The position numbers and the translations under genes were made by a program. The notes below the pieces were generated by a model. That model made no database searches. It was not told the origin of the DNA and saw only the letters and a program-made list of their open reading frames with translations. This document shows positions 7,843 to 17,094 of a stretch of DNA of 64,000 bases, in pieces. The DNA comes from Candidatus Poseidoniia archaeon. GTDB taxonomy: Archaea > Thermoplasmatota > Poseidoniia > MGIII > CG-Epi1. Position 1 is the first letter of the stretch. Each line of letters begins with the position of its first letter. The stretch is taken from NCBI GenBank assembly GCA_030748895.1, contig JASMLC010000001.1, positions 42,345-106,344 of the forward strand, read 5' to 3'.

Positions 7843-9609
7843 TTGACAATCAACAACACTGTGGCCGACAAAGAAGCGTTTGAAGAACTCTATGAAGGGG
7901 CAGAAGCAACCCCTCAACGGGCAACCCGGATACTAATCCTCAATACATTTGCCTTCACGATTAATTTCGCCTGCTGGATGATGTACGGCGTGCTCATCAC
8001 CCACCTCACCTTTGTAAACCAGCTTTACGACTGGGATCAGTCCGAGATTGGTTGGCTTATTGGCATTCCTGTGCTTACTGGAGCCTTGCTGCGATTACCA
8101 GTAGGTGGGCTTACTGACATGTACGGCGGTCGTAAGGTCTTCACAGGAGTAATGCTGGTTTCAGCCATCCCCATGTACCTCGTGAGTATGGCTAACAGCT
8201 TCTGGGGATTCTTCTTGGCCGGACTGGGCTTTGGAATCTGTGGAGCTTCATTTGCAGCAGGCATCGCCTACACCTCGATCTGGTTCCGCAAGGACAAGCA
8301 AGGCACTGCCCTCGGAATATTCGGAGCCGGCAATGCCGGAGCGGCGCTGACAGCCATCTGCGCTCCGAGGCTACTCGCCCATTTTACCAACGATGGTGCC
8401 AATCCAGACGGATGGCAGTCTCTGCCTCAACTGTATGCCGGGATGCTGGTCGTGACGGCAGTCCTCTTCTGGTTCTTCACTTACGAACGCAAAGTTAGAG
8501 GGGGGGAGGAGATTGCGATGAGGAAACGTCTGGAACCGCTTCGGGATGTGCGGGTCTGGCGGTTCGGACTCTACTACTTCCTCGTGTTCGGTGGTTTCGT
8601 CGCTCTCGCCCAGTGGCTGATCCCCTACTATGTCAATGTCTACACCGTTAGTGTGGCGACAGCTGGCATGCTGACTGCAATATTCAGCTTCCCTTCCGGA
8701 GTTATCCGCGCCCTAGGAGGCTGGATGTCGGACTATTGGGGTGCTCGCACCATAATGTACTGGATTCTCGGCGCATGTCTCCTTTCCTCAGTCTTGCTGC
8801 TTCCGCCTCGAATGGATGTCACCTCGCCGGGTGAGGGAGTTACTGCGCTTTCTGATGGCACGGTCATCAATGTGGACGAAATCAACCACACAATAATCGT
8901 CGAGGAGGCGAATGGGGTTAATCGCACCTACGAATATGATGGTGCGACCGAGGCAGAGTTAAAGAAACTGGAAGAAGGGTTTGGCAATGAGCTCCACATC
9001 CTTCCAGTTGTCAGCAGCTGGCAAGAGCCAATAGTCGAGATTGGCGATGAAATTGAACGGAAGGAATTGCTCGCCAAAGGAATCACATATATCGTTTTCC
9101 AGGCCAATGTCTGGATTTTTACCTTCTGGGTGTTCGTCCTCGGTATTGCGATGGGGATTGGCAAGGCTGCAGTGTACAAACACATCCCGGTCTACTACCC
9201 AAGGGATATTGGCGTGGTTGGAGGCCTGGTCGGCGTACTCGGTGGACTGGGTGGTTTTGTATGCCCTGTCATCTTCGGCTACCTGCTGGAGTGGACCGGG
9301 CTGTGGACCACCACCTGGGCCTTCTTCGTTTTCATCTCAGCCGCGTGTCTGTTCTGGATGCATCGCATCGTGCAGCGCATGACACATGCCCACGCTCCAA
9401 ACATTACACGACTGATTGAGGATCCAGGGGCATCGTTCATTCCATCGATTAATATTCGCTGCCCACACGATGAGGTCGATGCCGAAGTACATTTGCGCGT
9501 TGTTACCGGTGACCCAGCCGTACTCCAGGTGTCATGGTGTTCTAACTGGGTCGATGATAAATGTCCTAATCACTGCAGTTCACAATGCTTGGTAGAGACA
9601 GAAATGTGA
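7843..9609 (+). CDS. narK: NarK-type nitrate/nitrite transporter with Cys-rich tail
   Basis: Major facilitator (NNP family) transporter, 588 residues, much longer than the usual 400-470. Substrate-site arginines are in LLRLPVGGLTD (second helix) and IRALGGWMSDYWGA (eighth helix), and the glycine-rich nitrate signature is GIFGAGNAGAAL. Two additions are unusual: a soluble insert of about 90 residues (from MDVTSPGEGV to RKELLAKG) between membrane segments, and a C-terminal tail with five cysteines (RCPHD, WCSNW, KCPNHCSSQC). The start is a TTG 6 bases after narI; GTG at 7861 is an alternative, and no ATG is available. It probably imports nitrate for the cytoplasmic NarGH. Confidence 0.9.
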   Translation: MTINNTVADKEAFEELYEGAEATPQRATRILILNTFAFTINFACWMMYGVLITHLTFVNQLYDWDQSEIGWLIGIPVLTGALLRLPVGGLTDMYGGRKVFTGVMLVSAIPMYLVSMANSFWGFFLAGLGFGICGASFAAGIAYTSIWFRKDKQGTALGIFGAGNAGAALTAICAPRLLAHFTNDGANPDGWQSLPQLYAGMLVVTAVLFWFFTYERKVRGGEEIAMRKRLEPLRDVRVWRFGLYYFLVFGGFVALAQWLIPYYVNVYTVSVATAGMLTAIFSFPSGVIRALGGWMSDYWGARTIMYWILGACLLSSVLLLPPRMDVTSPGEGVTALSDGTVINVDEINHTIIVEEANGVNRTYEYDGATEAELKKLEEGFGNELHILPVVSSWQEPIVEIGDEIERKELLAKGITYIVFQANVWIFTFWVFVLGIAMGIGKAAVYKHIPVYYPRDIGVVGGLVGVLGGLGGFVCPVIFGYLLEWTGLWTTTWAFFVFISAACLFWMHRIVQRMTHAHAPNITRLIEDPGASFIPSINIRCPHDEVDAEVHLRVVTGDPAVLQVSWCSNWVDDKCPNHCSSQCLVETEM

Positions 9610-9614
9610 TAAGT

Positions 9615-11282
9615 ATGACAGAAGAAGATGAATCGAATAAGGAAATGGCTGCAACACCTGCTGTAGAATCCAAAGACCCGGGTACGGGAGTGCAGTTCGA
9701 TTGCTGGGACCCGGAAGACGATGAGTTCTGGGAGGAGTCGGGTAAGGGGCTAGCGAATCGCAACCTATGGATATCTATTCCCAACCTGTTTTTGGGATTT
9801 GCGATATGGATGGTTTGGAGTGTGATTGTCACGAAAATTCAGGGCATCCATGATGCTAACGCTGATATCTATTCATTCAGTGGTTGGGGGGGCCTGACTG
9901 GGGATGAATACAAGGCTCTGCTGTACATACTTCCAGGTGTGGCAGGGCTTGCTGGTGCGACCTTCCGCATCACTAATTCATTCATGATTGAAATCTCTGG
10001 TGGTCGTAATGTCATCGCTGCCACAACACTGTTACTGCTGCTGCCGATGGTTGGAGCAGGCATCGCTCTGAAGGACCCCGATGTCTCATTCACGGTACTA
10101 ATCATTTACGCATTGATGTCGGGAGTGGGAGGTGGGGCATTCGCCTCCTCGATGTCTAACATCTCCTTCTTTTATCCGCGCAAGATGCAGGGCCTTTCAC
10201 TCGGCCTTAATGCCGGACTTGGAAATCTAGGAGTAAGCGCGATGCAATTCTCAGTCCCAGTTGTGATGGGATTTGCCCTGTTTGGAGGAATGTCTGGTTC
10301 TGCAATCGGTGGTTATTATGTGGGTAACGCTGCTCTGCTGTGGGTACCGTTCTGTGCCTTTTTCATGGTTGCCGCATGGCTATGGATGAACAACATGCCA
10401 GAGCATGATGTAGCCAATACAGCAAACTCGCTGAAGAAATATTTCTGGCTTGAAGCGATTGGTTACATGGCTGCAGGAATCGTCGTCGCTGGATTCGTTG
10501 CCACCCGTGACAGTTCCATTTTTGTTTCACCTTTAATGGGTATTGTTCGCATCTTCATAATGGTCGGGATAGCGGTGGCCGTCACTCTCGCCCTGATGCG
10601 ATATGCTACACCGGGTCAGGTGAAGGAGAGTCTGTTAGACCAATGGAAGATATTTGGTAAAAAACATAATTGGTTGATGACCTGGCTCTACATCATGACC
10701 TTCGGATCGTTCATCGGCTTCTCCGCTGTCTTTCCCAAGCTCATTCTCGACGTATTCGGGTACTTGCCGGATGGCACAGACAACCCCTGGTACGACAACC
10801 AAGCATTGACTTACAGTTTCCTCGGACCGATGGTTGGTGCGGCATTACGTCCACCGGGTGGTTGGATGGCCGACAAGTGGGGTGGCGCTAGAGTAACTCA
10901 CTGGGCAACTGTGGTGATGGTTATTGCTACAATTGGAGTCGGTTTGATCATTGTCGCGGCACAGGCATCTGAGACCCCACAGGATTACTTTGTCTCATTT
11001 ATGGCTTTGTTCATGATTCTGTTCACCACCACCGGCATCGGGAATGGCTCGACATTCCGAATGATAGCCATCATATTCCCACGTAAACAGGCAGGCCCTG
11101 TTCTCGGTTGGACATCTTCTATCGCCGCATATGGGGCATTCATCATCCCGTCTGTATTCGCAGTCTCAATCGCCGCCAAAGTGCCTGAGTATGCAATGTA
11201 TGGCTTTGCCGCTTACTATGTCTCCTGTCTCGGAGTCAACTGGTGGTACTATGCTCGTAAAGATGCTGAGATGCCCTGCTGA
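9615..11282 (+). CDS. narK: NarK-type nitrate/nitrite transporter 2
   Basis: Second NNP-family transporter, 555 residues, diverged from its neighbour and so not a recent duplicate. A long acidic N terminus includes CWDPEDDEFWEESGKGLANR, a pattern common before the first helix of bacterial NarK. Substrate-site arginines are in ATFRITNSF and AALRPPGGWMADKWGG, and the nitrate signature is GLSLGLNAGLGNLG. ATG 9615, 5 bases after the previous stop, is chosen; ATG 9585 would overlap by 25 bases. Two NarK types in one cluster usually combine a proton-nitrate symporter with a nitrate/nitrite antiporter; which is which cannot be told here. It is the last gene of the low-G+C block. Confidence 0.9.
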   Translation: MTEEDESNKEMAATPAVESKDPGTGVQFDCWDPEDDEFWEESGKGLANRNLWISIPNLFLGFAIWMVWSVIVTKIQGIHDANADIYSFSGWGGLTGDEYKALLYILPGVAGLAGATFRITNSFMIEISGGRNVIAATTLLLLLPMVGAGIALKDPDVSFTVLIIYALMSGVGGGAFASSMSNISFFYPRKMQGLSLGLNAGLGNLGVSAMQFSVPVVMGFALFGGMSGSAIGGYYVGNAALLWVPFCAFFMVAAWLWMNNMPEHDVANTANSLKKYFWLEAIGYMAAGIVVAGFVATRDSSIFVSPLMGIVRIFIMVGIAVAVTLALMRYATPGQVKESLLDQWKIFGKKHNWLMTWLYIMTFGSFIGFSAVFPKLILDVFGYLPDGTDNPWYDNQALTYSFLGPMVGAALRPPGGWMADKWGGARVTHWATVVMVIATIGVGLIIVAAQASETPQDYFVSFMALFMILFTTTGIGNGSTFRMIAIIFPRKQAGPVLGWTSSIAAYGAFIIPSVFAVSIAAKVPEYAMYGFAAYYVSCLGVNWWYYARKDAEMPC

Positions 11283-11348
11283 CAACAGTTCAGGACCTCC
11301 TATTATTCTGTCAGTCACAGCTTCCAGAACAAAAAACTTACTTTTATA

Positions 11349-12164
11349 CTAATCTTCGGCAGCCGCGGCCGTGTTGGCCATCAGCATCGCGACCGTCATC
11401 GGCCCCACACCGCCCGGCACCGGCGTCAGCGCGCCCGCCACGTCGGCGACGCCGGGCGCGCAGTCGCCGACCAGCCCACCCGCGGTGTGGTTGACGCCGA
11501 CGTCCACCACCGTTGCACCGGGCCGCACCATCTCGGGCGTGACGGTATTCGGTCGGCCGGCAGCCACGACCAGCAGTTCGGCTTGCCGGGTGTGGTGCGC
11601 CAGGTCGGCCGTTGCGGTGTGGCAGACCGTCACGGTGGCGTTGGCCTGTGTAAGCATCACGGCGAGTGGCTTGCCGACGATGTTGCTGCGGCCAATGATG
11701 ACAGCGTGCTTCCCTGCGGGCGAGTGGCCGCTGCGCTCGAGCAGCTCCATGATGCCGGCGGGCGTACAGGGGCGCAACCCCGGTTCGCCGCGCAGCAGCT
11801 TTCCGAGGTTCTCGGGGTGGAAGCCGTCGACGTCGCACGCTGGCGCGATGCGCGCCAGCGCCGGCTCGAGGCCATCCGGTAGCGGCAGCTGGACGATAAT
11901 GCCGTGTTCGCTGGAGTTGAGCCGCTCGACAAGTGCCCTTAGCTCCCCGAGCGTGGTAGCGGCAGCGAGGTGGTGGTGCGCCAGCTTGATACCAACGCGC
12001 TCCGCGGCGCGTGACTTGGCGCGGATGTAGCTGGTCGAGGCGGGGTCTTCGCCTACCTGCACCACCGCCAGCCGGGGTGCGCTGCCGAGTTGGGCGACGC
12101 GCGCCTGCAGCTCGCTCTCGATGGCGGCCGCGACTGCCCGCCCGTCAATGATGGCAGCGCTCAT
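11349..12164 (-). CDS. folD: Methylenetetrahydrofolate dehydrogenase/cyclohydrolase FolD
   Basis: Bifunctional enzyme interconverting methylene-, methenyl- and formyl-tetrahydrofolate in one-carbon metabolism. The 271 residues are slightly under the usual 280-290. Landmarks are the substrate/catalytic segment STSYIRAKSRAAERVGI, GIIVQLPLPDGL, KDVDGFHP-like CDVDGFHPENLGKL, the nucleotide-binding VIIGRSNIVGKPLAVML and the C-terminal TPVPGGVGPMTVAMLM. The start overlaps the end of the upstream rusA by 4 bases, so both are one transcript. G+C returns to the high chromosomal level here. Confidence 0.96.
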   Translation of the reverse strand: MSAAIIDGRAVAAAIESELQARVAQLGSAPRLAVVQVGEDPASTSYIRAKSRAAERVGIKLAHHHLAAATTLGELRALVERLNSSEHGIIVQLPLPDGLEPALARIAPACDVDGFHPENLGKLLRGEPGLRPCTPAGIMELLERSGHSPAGKHAVIIGRSNIVGKPLAVMLTQANATVTVCHTATADLAHHTRQAELLVVAAGRPNTVTPEMVRPGATVVDVGVNHTAGGLVGDCAPGVADVAGALTPVPGGVGPMTVAMLMANTAAAAED

Positions 12165-12610
12165 TTGCCCCCCAAGGGGTCGAGGGTGTAGAGGCAGACT
12201 TCGACCCGCGGCGCGTCGCCCTGCGCGGCGCGCCGCTTGCGGACGACCAGCTCGGCGACCTGCCCGTCATCGTGGTAGAGCACGCCGCTCAGGCCATCCT
12301 TGACCGCCTTGGCGAGGTTGTCGGCGTCGGGGCGCTTGTCGTGGTGCTCTTCCGGCCGCGGGACGCGCTTGCGCCACTTGCTCCTGGGGCAGGGAAAGTA
12401 GGCCACGACGGTCAGGCCGAGGGGTCCTTCGAGCAGCCCGGCCACGCCAGCCTCCTCGCGGGCGCGCTGCGCCACGTAGGCGATATCGGCCTTGTAGACC
12501 TTCGACGCCTTGGGGTCGGTCGCCACGACGTAGCTGCCCTTGCGATAGAACCGCGGCCGCCCCTGCGCGACCGGCTTGCCGGGGATAGTGAACTCAATGC
12601 GCACGTCCAC
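12161..12610 (-). CDS. rusA: RusA-family Holliday junction resolvase
   Basis: A 149-residue protein with the RusA hallmarks: an N-terminal FTIPGKPVAQGRPRF and the acidic metal-binding stretch KRPDADNLAKAVKDGLSG followed by YHDDGQV. RusA dimers cut four-way DNA junctions. The family is mostly bacterial and phage-borne; archaea generally use Hjc, so this copy may be an acquisition, but nothing phage-like surrounds it. The start is GTG. It is translationally coupled to folD by a 4-base overlap and is divergent from the ABCE1 gene across 68 bases. Confidence 0.88.
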   Translation of the reverse strand: MDVRIEFTIPGKPVAQGRPRFYRKGSYVVATDPKASKVYKADIAYVAQRAREEAGVAGLLEGPLGLTVVAYFPCPRSKWRKRVPRPEEHHDKRPDADNLAKAVKDGLSGVLYHDDGQVAELVVRKRRAAQGDAPRVEVCLYTLDPLGGK

Positions 12611-12649
12611 CGTAGGGGCGGGGGGATTATGGCTTTCCCGCCGTATCCC

Positions 12650-12656
12650 TTAATTA
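12650..12656 (+). promoter_or_regulatory. TATA box of the ABCE1 gene
   Basis: TTAATTA lies 23-29 bases before the ATG at 12679, so the transcript is predicted to begin at or very near the start codon (leaderless). Confidence 0.55.
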
Positions 12657-12678
12657 CGAGAGCAGCAGCGGTGCGCCG

Positions 12679-14439
12679 ATGCGAGTCGCAGTACTGCACG
12701 AGGACCGTTGCCAGCCCAAGCGCTGCATGAACGAGTGCTACAACTTCTGCCCGCCGGTGCGCAACGGGGTCGAAGTCATCACCTGGCGTGAGGACGACAA
12801 GCCACTGGTTTCCGAACCGCTCTGCATCGGTTGCGGTATTTGTATTCACAAGTGCCCACACGACGCGCTCACGATTATCAATCTCCCGGAAGGCGACGAG
12901 CGTGAGACAATTCACCGCTACGGACAGAACGATTTCCGGCTCTTCCGGCTGCCGGCGCCGAAGCAGGGGCAGGTGGTCGGCCTGCTCGGCGCGAACGGCA
13001 CCGGCAAGACCACCGCCATCTCGCTGCTGGCGGGCGAGCTGGTGCCCAACCTGGGTGACTGGGAACTGGCGGGCGACTGGCCAGTGGTGCTGGAGCATTT
13101 CGCCGGCACCGAACTGCACGCCCATTTTGCGGCGCTGGCAGATGGCAGTGCCAGCGTCGCGCTCAAACCGCAGTACGTCGACCAGATTCCGAAGCGCTTC
13201 GCAGGCACGCTGCGCGAGCTGCTGGTGCGAGTCGCGGATGACGACAGGGTCGCCGAAGTGGTCGCCGAGCTGGGGCTGACCGGGCTCGACCAGCCGCTGG
13301 CGAAGCTCTCGGGCGGCGAATTGCAGAAGGGCGCTATCGCCGCGACGCTGCTGAAAGAGGCGGAGCTCTATTTCTTCGACGAACCCTGCTCGTATCTCGA
13401 TATCGAGCAGCGGTTGCTGGTGGCGCAGCGTATCGCCGAACTCGGCGCCACGAAATCGGTCGTGGTCATTGAGCACGACCTTGCCATTCTCGACTATGTT
13501 ACCGAGCAGCTGCACCTGCTCTACGGCGAGCCCGCGGCATACGGCATCGTCTCGCAGCCGCTGGGAGTCCGTCACGGCATCAACAGCTACCTTGAGGGGG
13601 AGCTGCGCGAGGAGAACGTGCGACTGCGCGACAGCCGCATCGAGTTCCTGGCGCACCCGCCGCGGACCGGCTGGGACGCGCAACCGCTCGTCAGCTGGCC
13701 GGAGTTGGAGAAGCAGCAGGGAAGCTTCAAGCTCAAAACGGCCACGGGCGAAATCCTGCAGGGGCAGGTGCTGGGCGTCGTGGGCGGTAACGCCACAGGC
13801 AAAACGACTTTCATGCGCATGCTGGTGGGCGACCTTGCGCCCGATACCGGGAAGGTTGAGCTGGCGCTGCAGGTTTCCTACAAGCCGCAATACATTACGC
13901 CGCAGTCGGACGTGCTGGTGGAGGAGTTGCTGCGTTCGACAGAAGGTTTCGACGAGCACTATTTAAAAACAGAATTGATGAATCCGCTTGCGCTGGAGAC
14001 CCTGATGCGGCAGGACCTCGAGTCCCTTTCCGGGGGCGAATTGCAGCGCGTCGCGATTGCCGAATGTTTGCTGCGCGAGGCTGATTTGTATCTCTTCGAC
14101 GAGCCCTCCGCGTATCTCGACGCGAACCAGCGCATGGTTGCGGCACGCACCATCCGGCGCTGCATGGAGCAGCGCACCGCTTCGGCGCTGGTGGTTGACC
14201 ACGACGTCTACTTCATCGACTACGTTTCCGATGGCCTGTTCTGCTTCTCCGGCACGCCGGGGGAACATGGCCTGGCGGAGGGCCCATTCAGGATGCGTGT
14301 CGGGATGAACCACTTCCTGAAGCGGCTCGATGTCACTTTCCGGCGCGACCGAAACACCAATCGCCCGCGCATCAATAAGCCCGGCTCACGGCTTGACCGG
14401 GCGCAGAAGTCGGCTGGCGAATATTACTACTCCAGTTGA
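12679..14439 (+). CDS. Ribosome recycling ATPase ABCE1 (Rli1)
   Basis: Twin-ATPase that splits ribosomes after termination in archaea and eukaryotes; 586 residues, the family length. The N-terminal ferredoxin-like domain has CQPKRCMNECYNFCPPV and CIGCGICIHKCP for two [4Fe-4S] clusters. The first ATPase has GANGTGKTT, LSGGELQKGAIAA and YFFDEPCSYLD; the second has GGNATGKTT, LSGGELQRVAIAE and YLFDEPSAYLD. It is not exported and has no membrane segments. Transcription is probably monocistronic or continues into the next gene, which starts 36 bases after the stop. Confidence 0.97.
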   Translation: MRVAVLHEDRCQPKRCMNECYNFCPPVRNGVEVITWREDDKPLVSEPLCIGCGICIHKCPHDALTIINLPEGDERETIHRYGQNDFRLFRLPAPKQGQVVGLLGANGTGKTTAISLLAGELVPNLGDWELAGDWPVVLEHFAGTELHAHFAALADGSASVALKPQYVDQIPKRFAGTLRELLVRVADDDRVAEVVAELGLTGLDQPLAKLSGGELQKGAIAATLLKEAELYFFDEPCSYLDIEQRLLVAQRIAELGATKSVVVIEHDLAILDYVTEQLHLLYGEPAAYGIVSQPLGVRHGINSYLEGELREENVRLRDSRIEFLAHPPRTGWDAQPLVSWPELEKQQGSFKLKTATGEILQGQVLGVVGGNATGKTTFMRMLVGDLAPDTGKVELALQVSYKPQYITPQSDVLVEELLRSTEGFDEHYLKTELMNPLALETLMRQDLESLSGGELQRVAIAECLLREADLYLFDEPSAYLDANQRMVAARTIRRCMEQRTASALVVDHDVYFIDYVSDGLFCFSGTPGEHGLAEGPFRMRVGMNHFLKRLDVTFRRDRNTNRPRINKPGSRLDRAQKSAGEYYYSS

Positions 14440-14475
14440 GGCTGCACTCTTATCAGCCAGTCGTAATGCGCCGGC

Positions 14476-17094
14476 GTGCTTCCAGAACTGGCTAGTGGGT
14501 TTACTCGAGCCTACACGCGCCTCATCCTGCGCAGCCCGTCGCTGACGGTACTGGTGCTCGTGCTGGTGACGCTGTTGCTGCTCAAGCCTGCCCTGACCTT
14601 CGAGCAGAATATGACTCGCGACATCGAAGTCTACCTGCCGGAAGGTGAGGAATCAACTGACCTACTGATTGAGGTGCGTCAAGACTGGGCCACGGACACA
14701 ATCATCGTCTATATCGAGACCCGCAACGCGAACGACCCGGAGCGGTTCAACGACCGCGTAATACACAATATCACCTACGTCCCGACGCTCAAGGAGATTG
14801 CGCGGCTGGAGCAGCAAATTGACCCGTACGGCCAGTCGATGGACCAGGACAAATATCAGGCAGACCGCGGGATTCAGGACGACATAATTTTCACGCTCAG
14901 TATCTCGACGCTAATCAAGGAGTTCAACTCGACTAACGCTCGCTTCATCGAGGCCACCGAAGGGAAGGTGTTTGGTGGCCTCTCGGTTGAGCAGCGCGAC
15001 GACGAACTGGTGAATGAGACCGGGCGCTACGCGATACCGAGCGACCAGGACCGGGTTGACCAGATTTACGCGCAGACTTCGGGTGCGCTCCAGAATTTCG
15101 CCATCGACACCAACGGCGACGGAATCCTCGATACCGCGTACATCATGTTTGCGCTCAAGTATTCAATCGGCGACAATGATGCGCGGCAGGCCGAAATCAT
15201 CACCAACATCCAGCAGGTAATCGACTCACGGCCGAGCCCGGCGCGCACCGAGATGACACAGACCGGACTGGTGGTGGTGCTGCATGAAGTCACGGAGCGC
15301 CTTTACGAGGACCTGCTGGCGATGCTGCCGATTTCGCTCATTATCGTGCTGGGGATGATGCTCTGGTTCCACCGCAACGTCTTCGTCATCCCGGTGGTGC
15401 TCATCCCGATTTTCTTCGCACTTATCTGGACGCTGGGACTAGTGCGGATTTCAGGGGTGGTGCTGACGCCGATGATTGTCGCCGCCGGGCCAATCCTAGT
15501 GGGGATTGGCGTCGATTACGGGCTACACGTCGCCAATCGCATCGTCGAATTCCGCGAAGCGGGGCTCTCGCATTTCAAGTCGACCAGTAAGGCGATGCTG
15601 ACCACCGGCAAGGCGACGCTGCTCTGCGCACTCACCGACACGATTGGCTTCTCAGCGCTCTTCATCTCGCCGATTGCGCCGATGCGTACGGTGGGGCTGA
15701 CGATGATAGTTGGTGTCATCTGTTCGTTCATTCTGACGGTGAGCATGACTCCCGCCATCATGAAGCTCACTAACTACACCCGCCACCACCCGAAAACGTG
15801 GACCGGCATTGCGCGTGTTTCGTCGCAGCAGTGGCGCGTTATCCTGCTGGTGGTGCTGCTGGTGACCGGCTACTCGCTGGCGCGGCTTTCGGTTATGGAC
15901 CAGGACATTCGCGGCGACGAGTCGGCGCCCGAGGATGTCGCCTCGATTCGCAAGCTGGCCGAATATTCCGAGAAGTTCGAGGCGGGGCAGACCGGCATCC
16001 TGCTCGTAGCGGGACCGCCCGATCGGCCGAAGCCGGCCGCCAAGGACCTCGACGTGCTGGACGTGATGAACTGGACTACGGTCGAATTGAATAATCTCAC
16101 GATTAACAACCGCAATTCGGGTGACCCTATCAACGTCTCGGCGTTCTCAATCGTCGATTTTTTCAAGTCAGCGCACATTAGTATCGAGGTTGGGCAGGGC
16201 GGTGACGAGGAGCCTTTCTTTGTCTTCGACGGCAGCTTCTGGGAGTTCCTGCACCACGAGTTCTTTGACAGTCAGGCGTGCCAGATCGAGACCGGCCTGT
16301 TCTACACCTGCGAAGAATTGCGGCAGGACATGATTGACGTCTTCTACGATTCGTTCACGGGAGAGATGCGCGCGATGTTGCTGACCGATGACTACACCAA
16401 GGCGCTCATTTACGTCAGTATGCCGTATATCAACATAGATGATACCGCGTTGCTGGTCGAGCGCACCGACAGTATCGCCTACTACTACAACACCCTGCTC
16501 TTCGACGCCGAACTGTCGCAACTCACTGGCGGCCCACCGGTCACAATCGCCATCAATCAGGGTATCCAGGATACGCAGTACAAGACCATCGGACTGAGCC
16601 TTGTGCTGGTGCTAGTGACGATGGTCCTGATTTTCCGTTCGTTCCGGTTCGGCTTCATCACCTTCCTGCCCATCCTGATTGTTGTCCTGTGGTATCCCGC
16701 CACAGTCCATACCGGCGGGACCAACCTGAATATCTTCACCGCCATGGTTGGTACCATCATCATCGGCATCGGTATCGACAACTCAATCCAGATTACCGAA
16801 CGTGTCCGCGAAGAAGGCACGCGTCCTGAAGGCATTAGGCGCGCCGTAGAACATACAGGCCAATCCGTGGTAGAAGCTACTTTCACAACGATGGGGGGCG
16901 TTCTGGCAGGTGTTATCATCTCGCTCTTCCGCACCCAATTTATCGGCTTGCGCAATTTCTTCGCGCTGATTATCACGCTGGTACTATTCTCGTTGCTGAT
17001 GGCGGTCTTCGCGCTCCCCAGCTTCTATCAGGCACTGCATCACTACGGCGACAAGTTCAGTCCGCGACGCCTGAAAGTCAAGCGGAAAAGTTGA
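14476..17094 (+). CDS. RND-superfamily (MMPL/HAE3-like) membrane exporter
   Basis: An 872-residue membrane protein with the duplicated RND layout: one N-terminal helix, a large exterior loop (residues about 40-270), a helix bundle (VILGMMLWFH... onward), a second helix and loop, then a second bundle near residues 700-850. Acidic residues within helices occur in GIGVDYGLHVANR and GIGIDNSIQITER, at the proton-relay position of this superfamily. The archaeal members are usually annotated as predicted exporters of lipids or hydrophobic compounds, but the substrate is unknown. The start is GTG, with CTCTTATCAG about 25 bases upstream as a TATA-like box. The 3' end overlaps the convergent ribH by 17 bases. 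Confidence 0.85.
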   Translation: MLPELASGFTRAYTRLILRSPSLTVLVLVLVTLLLLKPALTFEQNMTRDIEVYLPEGEESTDLLIEVRQDWATDTIIVYIETRNANDPERFNDRVIHNITYVPTLKEIARLEQQIDPYGQSMDQDKYQADRGIQDDIIFTLSISTLIKEFNSTNARFIEATEGKVFGGLSVEQRDDELVNETGRYAIPSDQDRVDQIYAQTSGALQNFAIDTNGDGILDTAYIMFALKYSIGDNDARQAEIITNIQQVIDSRPSPARTEMTQTGLVVVLHEVTERLYEDLLAMLPISLIIVLGMMLWFHRNVFVIPVVLIPIFFALIWTLGLVRISGVVLTPMIVAAGPILVGIGVDYGLHVANRIVEFREAGLSHFKSTSKAMLTTGKATLLCALTDTIGFSALFISPIAPMRTVGLTMIVGVICSFILTVSMTPAIMKLTNYTRHHPKTWTGIARVSSQQWRVILLVVLLVTGYSLARLSVMDQDIRGDESAPEDVASIRKLAEYSEKFEAGQTGILLVAGPPDRPKPAAKDLDVLDVMNWTTVELNNLTINNRNSGDPINVSAFSIVDFFKSAHISIEVGQGGDEEPFFVFDGSFWEFLHHEFFDSQACQIETGLFYTCEELRQDMIDVFYDSFTGEMRAMLLTDDYTKALIYVSMPYINIDDTALLVERTDSIAYYYNTLLFDAELSQLTGGPPVTIAINQGIQDTQYKTIGLSLVLVLVTMVLIFRSFRFGFITFLPILIVVLWYPATVHTGGTNLNIFTAMVGTIIIGIGIDNSIQITERVREEGTRPEGIRRAVEHTGQSVVEATFTTMGGVLAGVIISLFRTQFIGLRNFFALIITLVLFSLLMAVFALPSFYQALHHYGDKFSPRRLKVKRKS

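Noticed and set aside
12412-13959. 515-residue open frame antisense to ABCE1
   Set aside because: It mirrors a clearly coding, fully conserved ABCE1 gene. Long antisense frames are common in G+C-rich coding DNA and this one has no recognisable domain.
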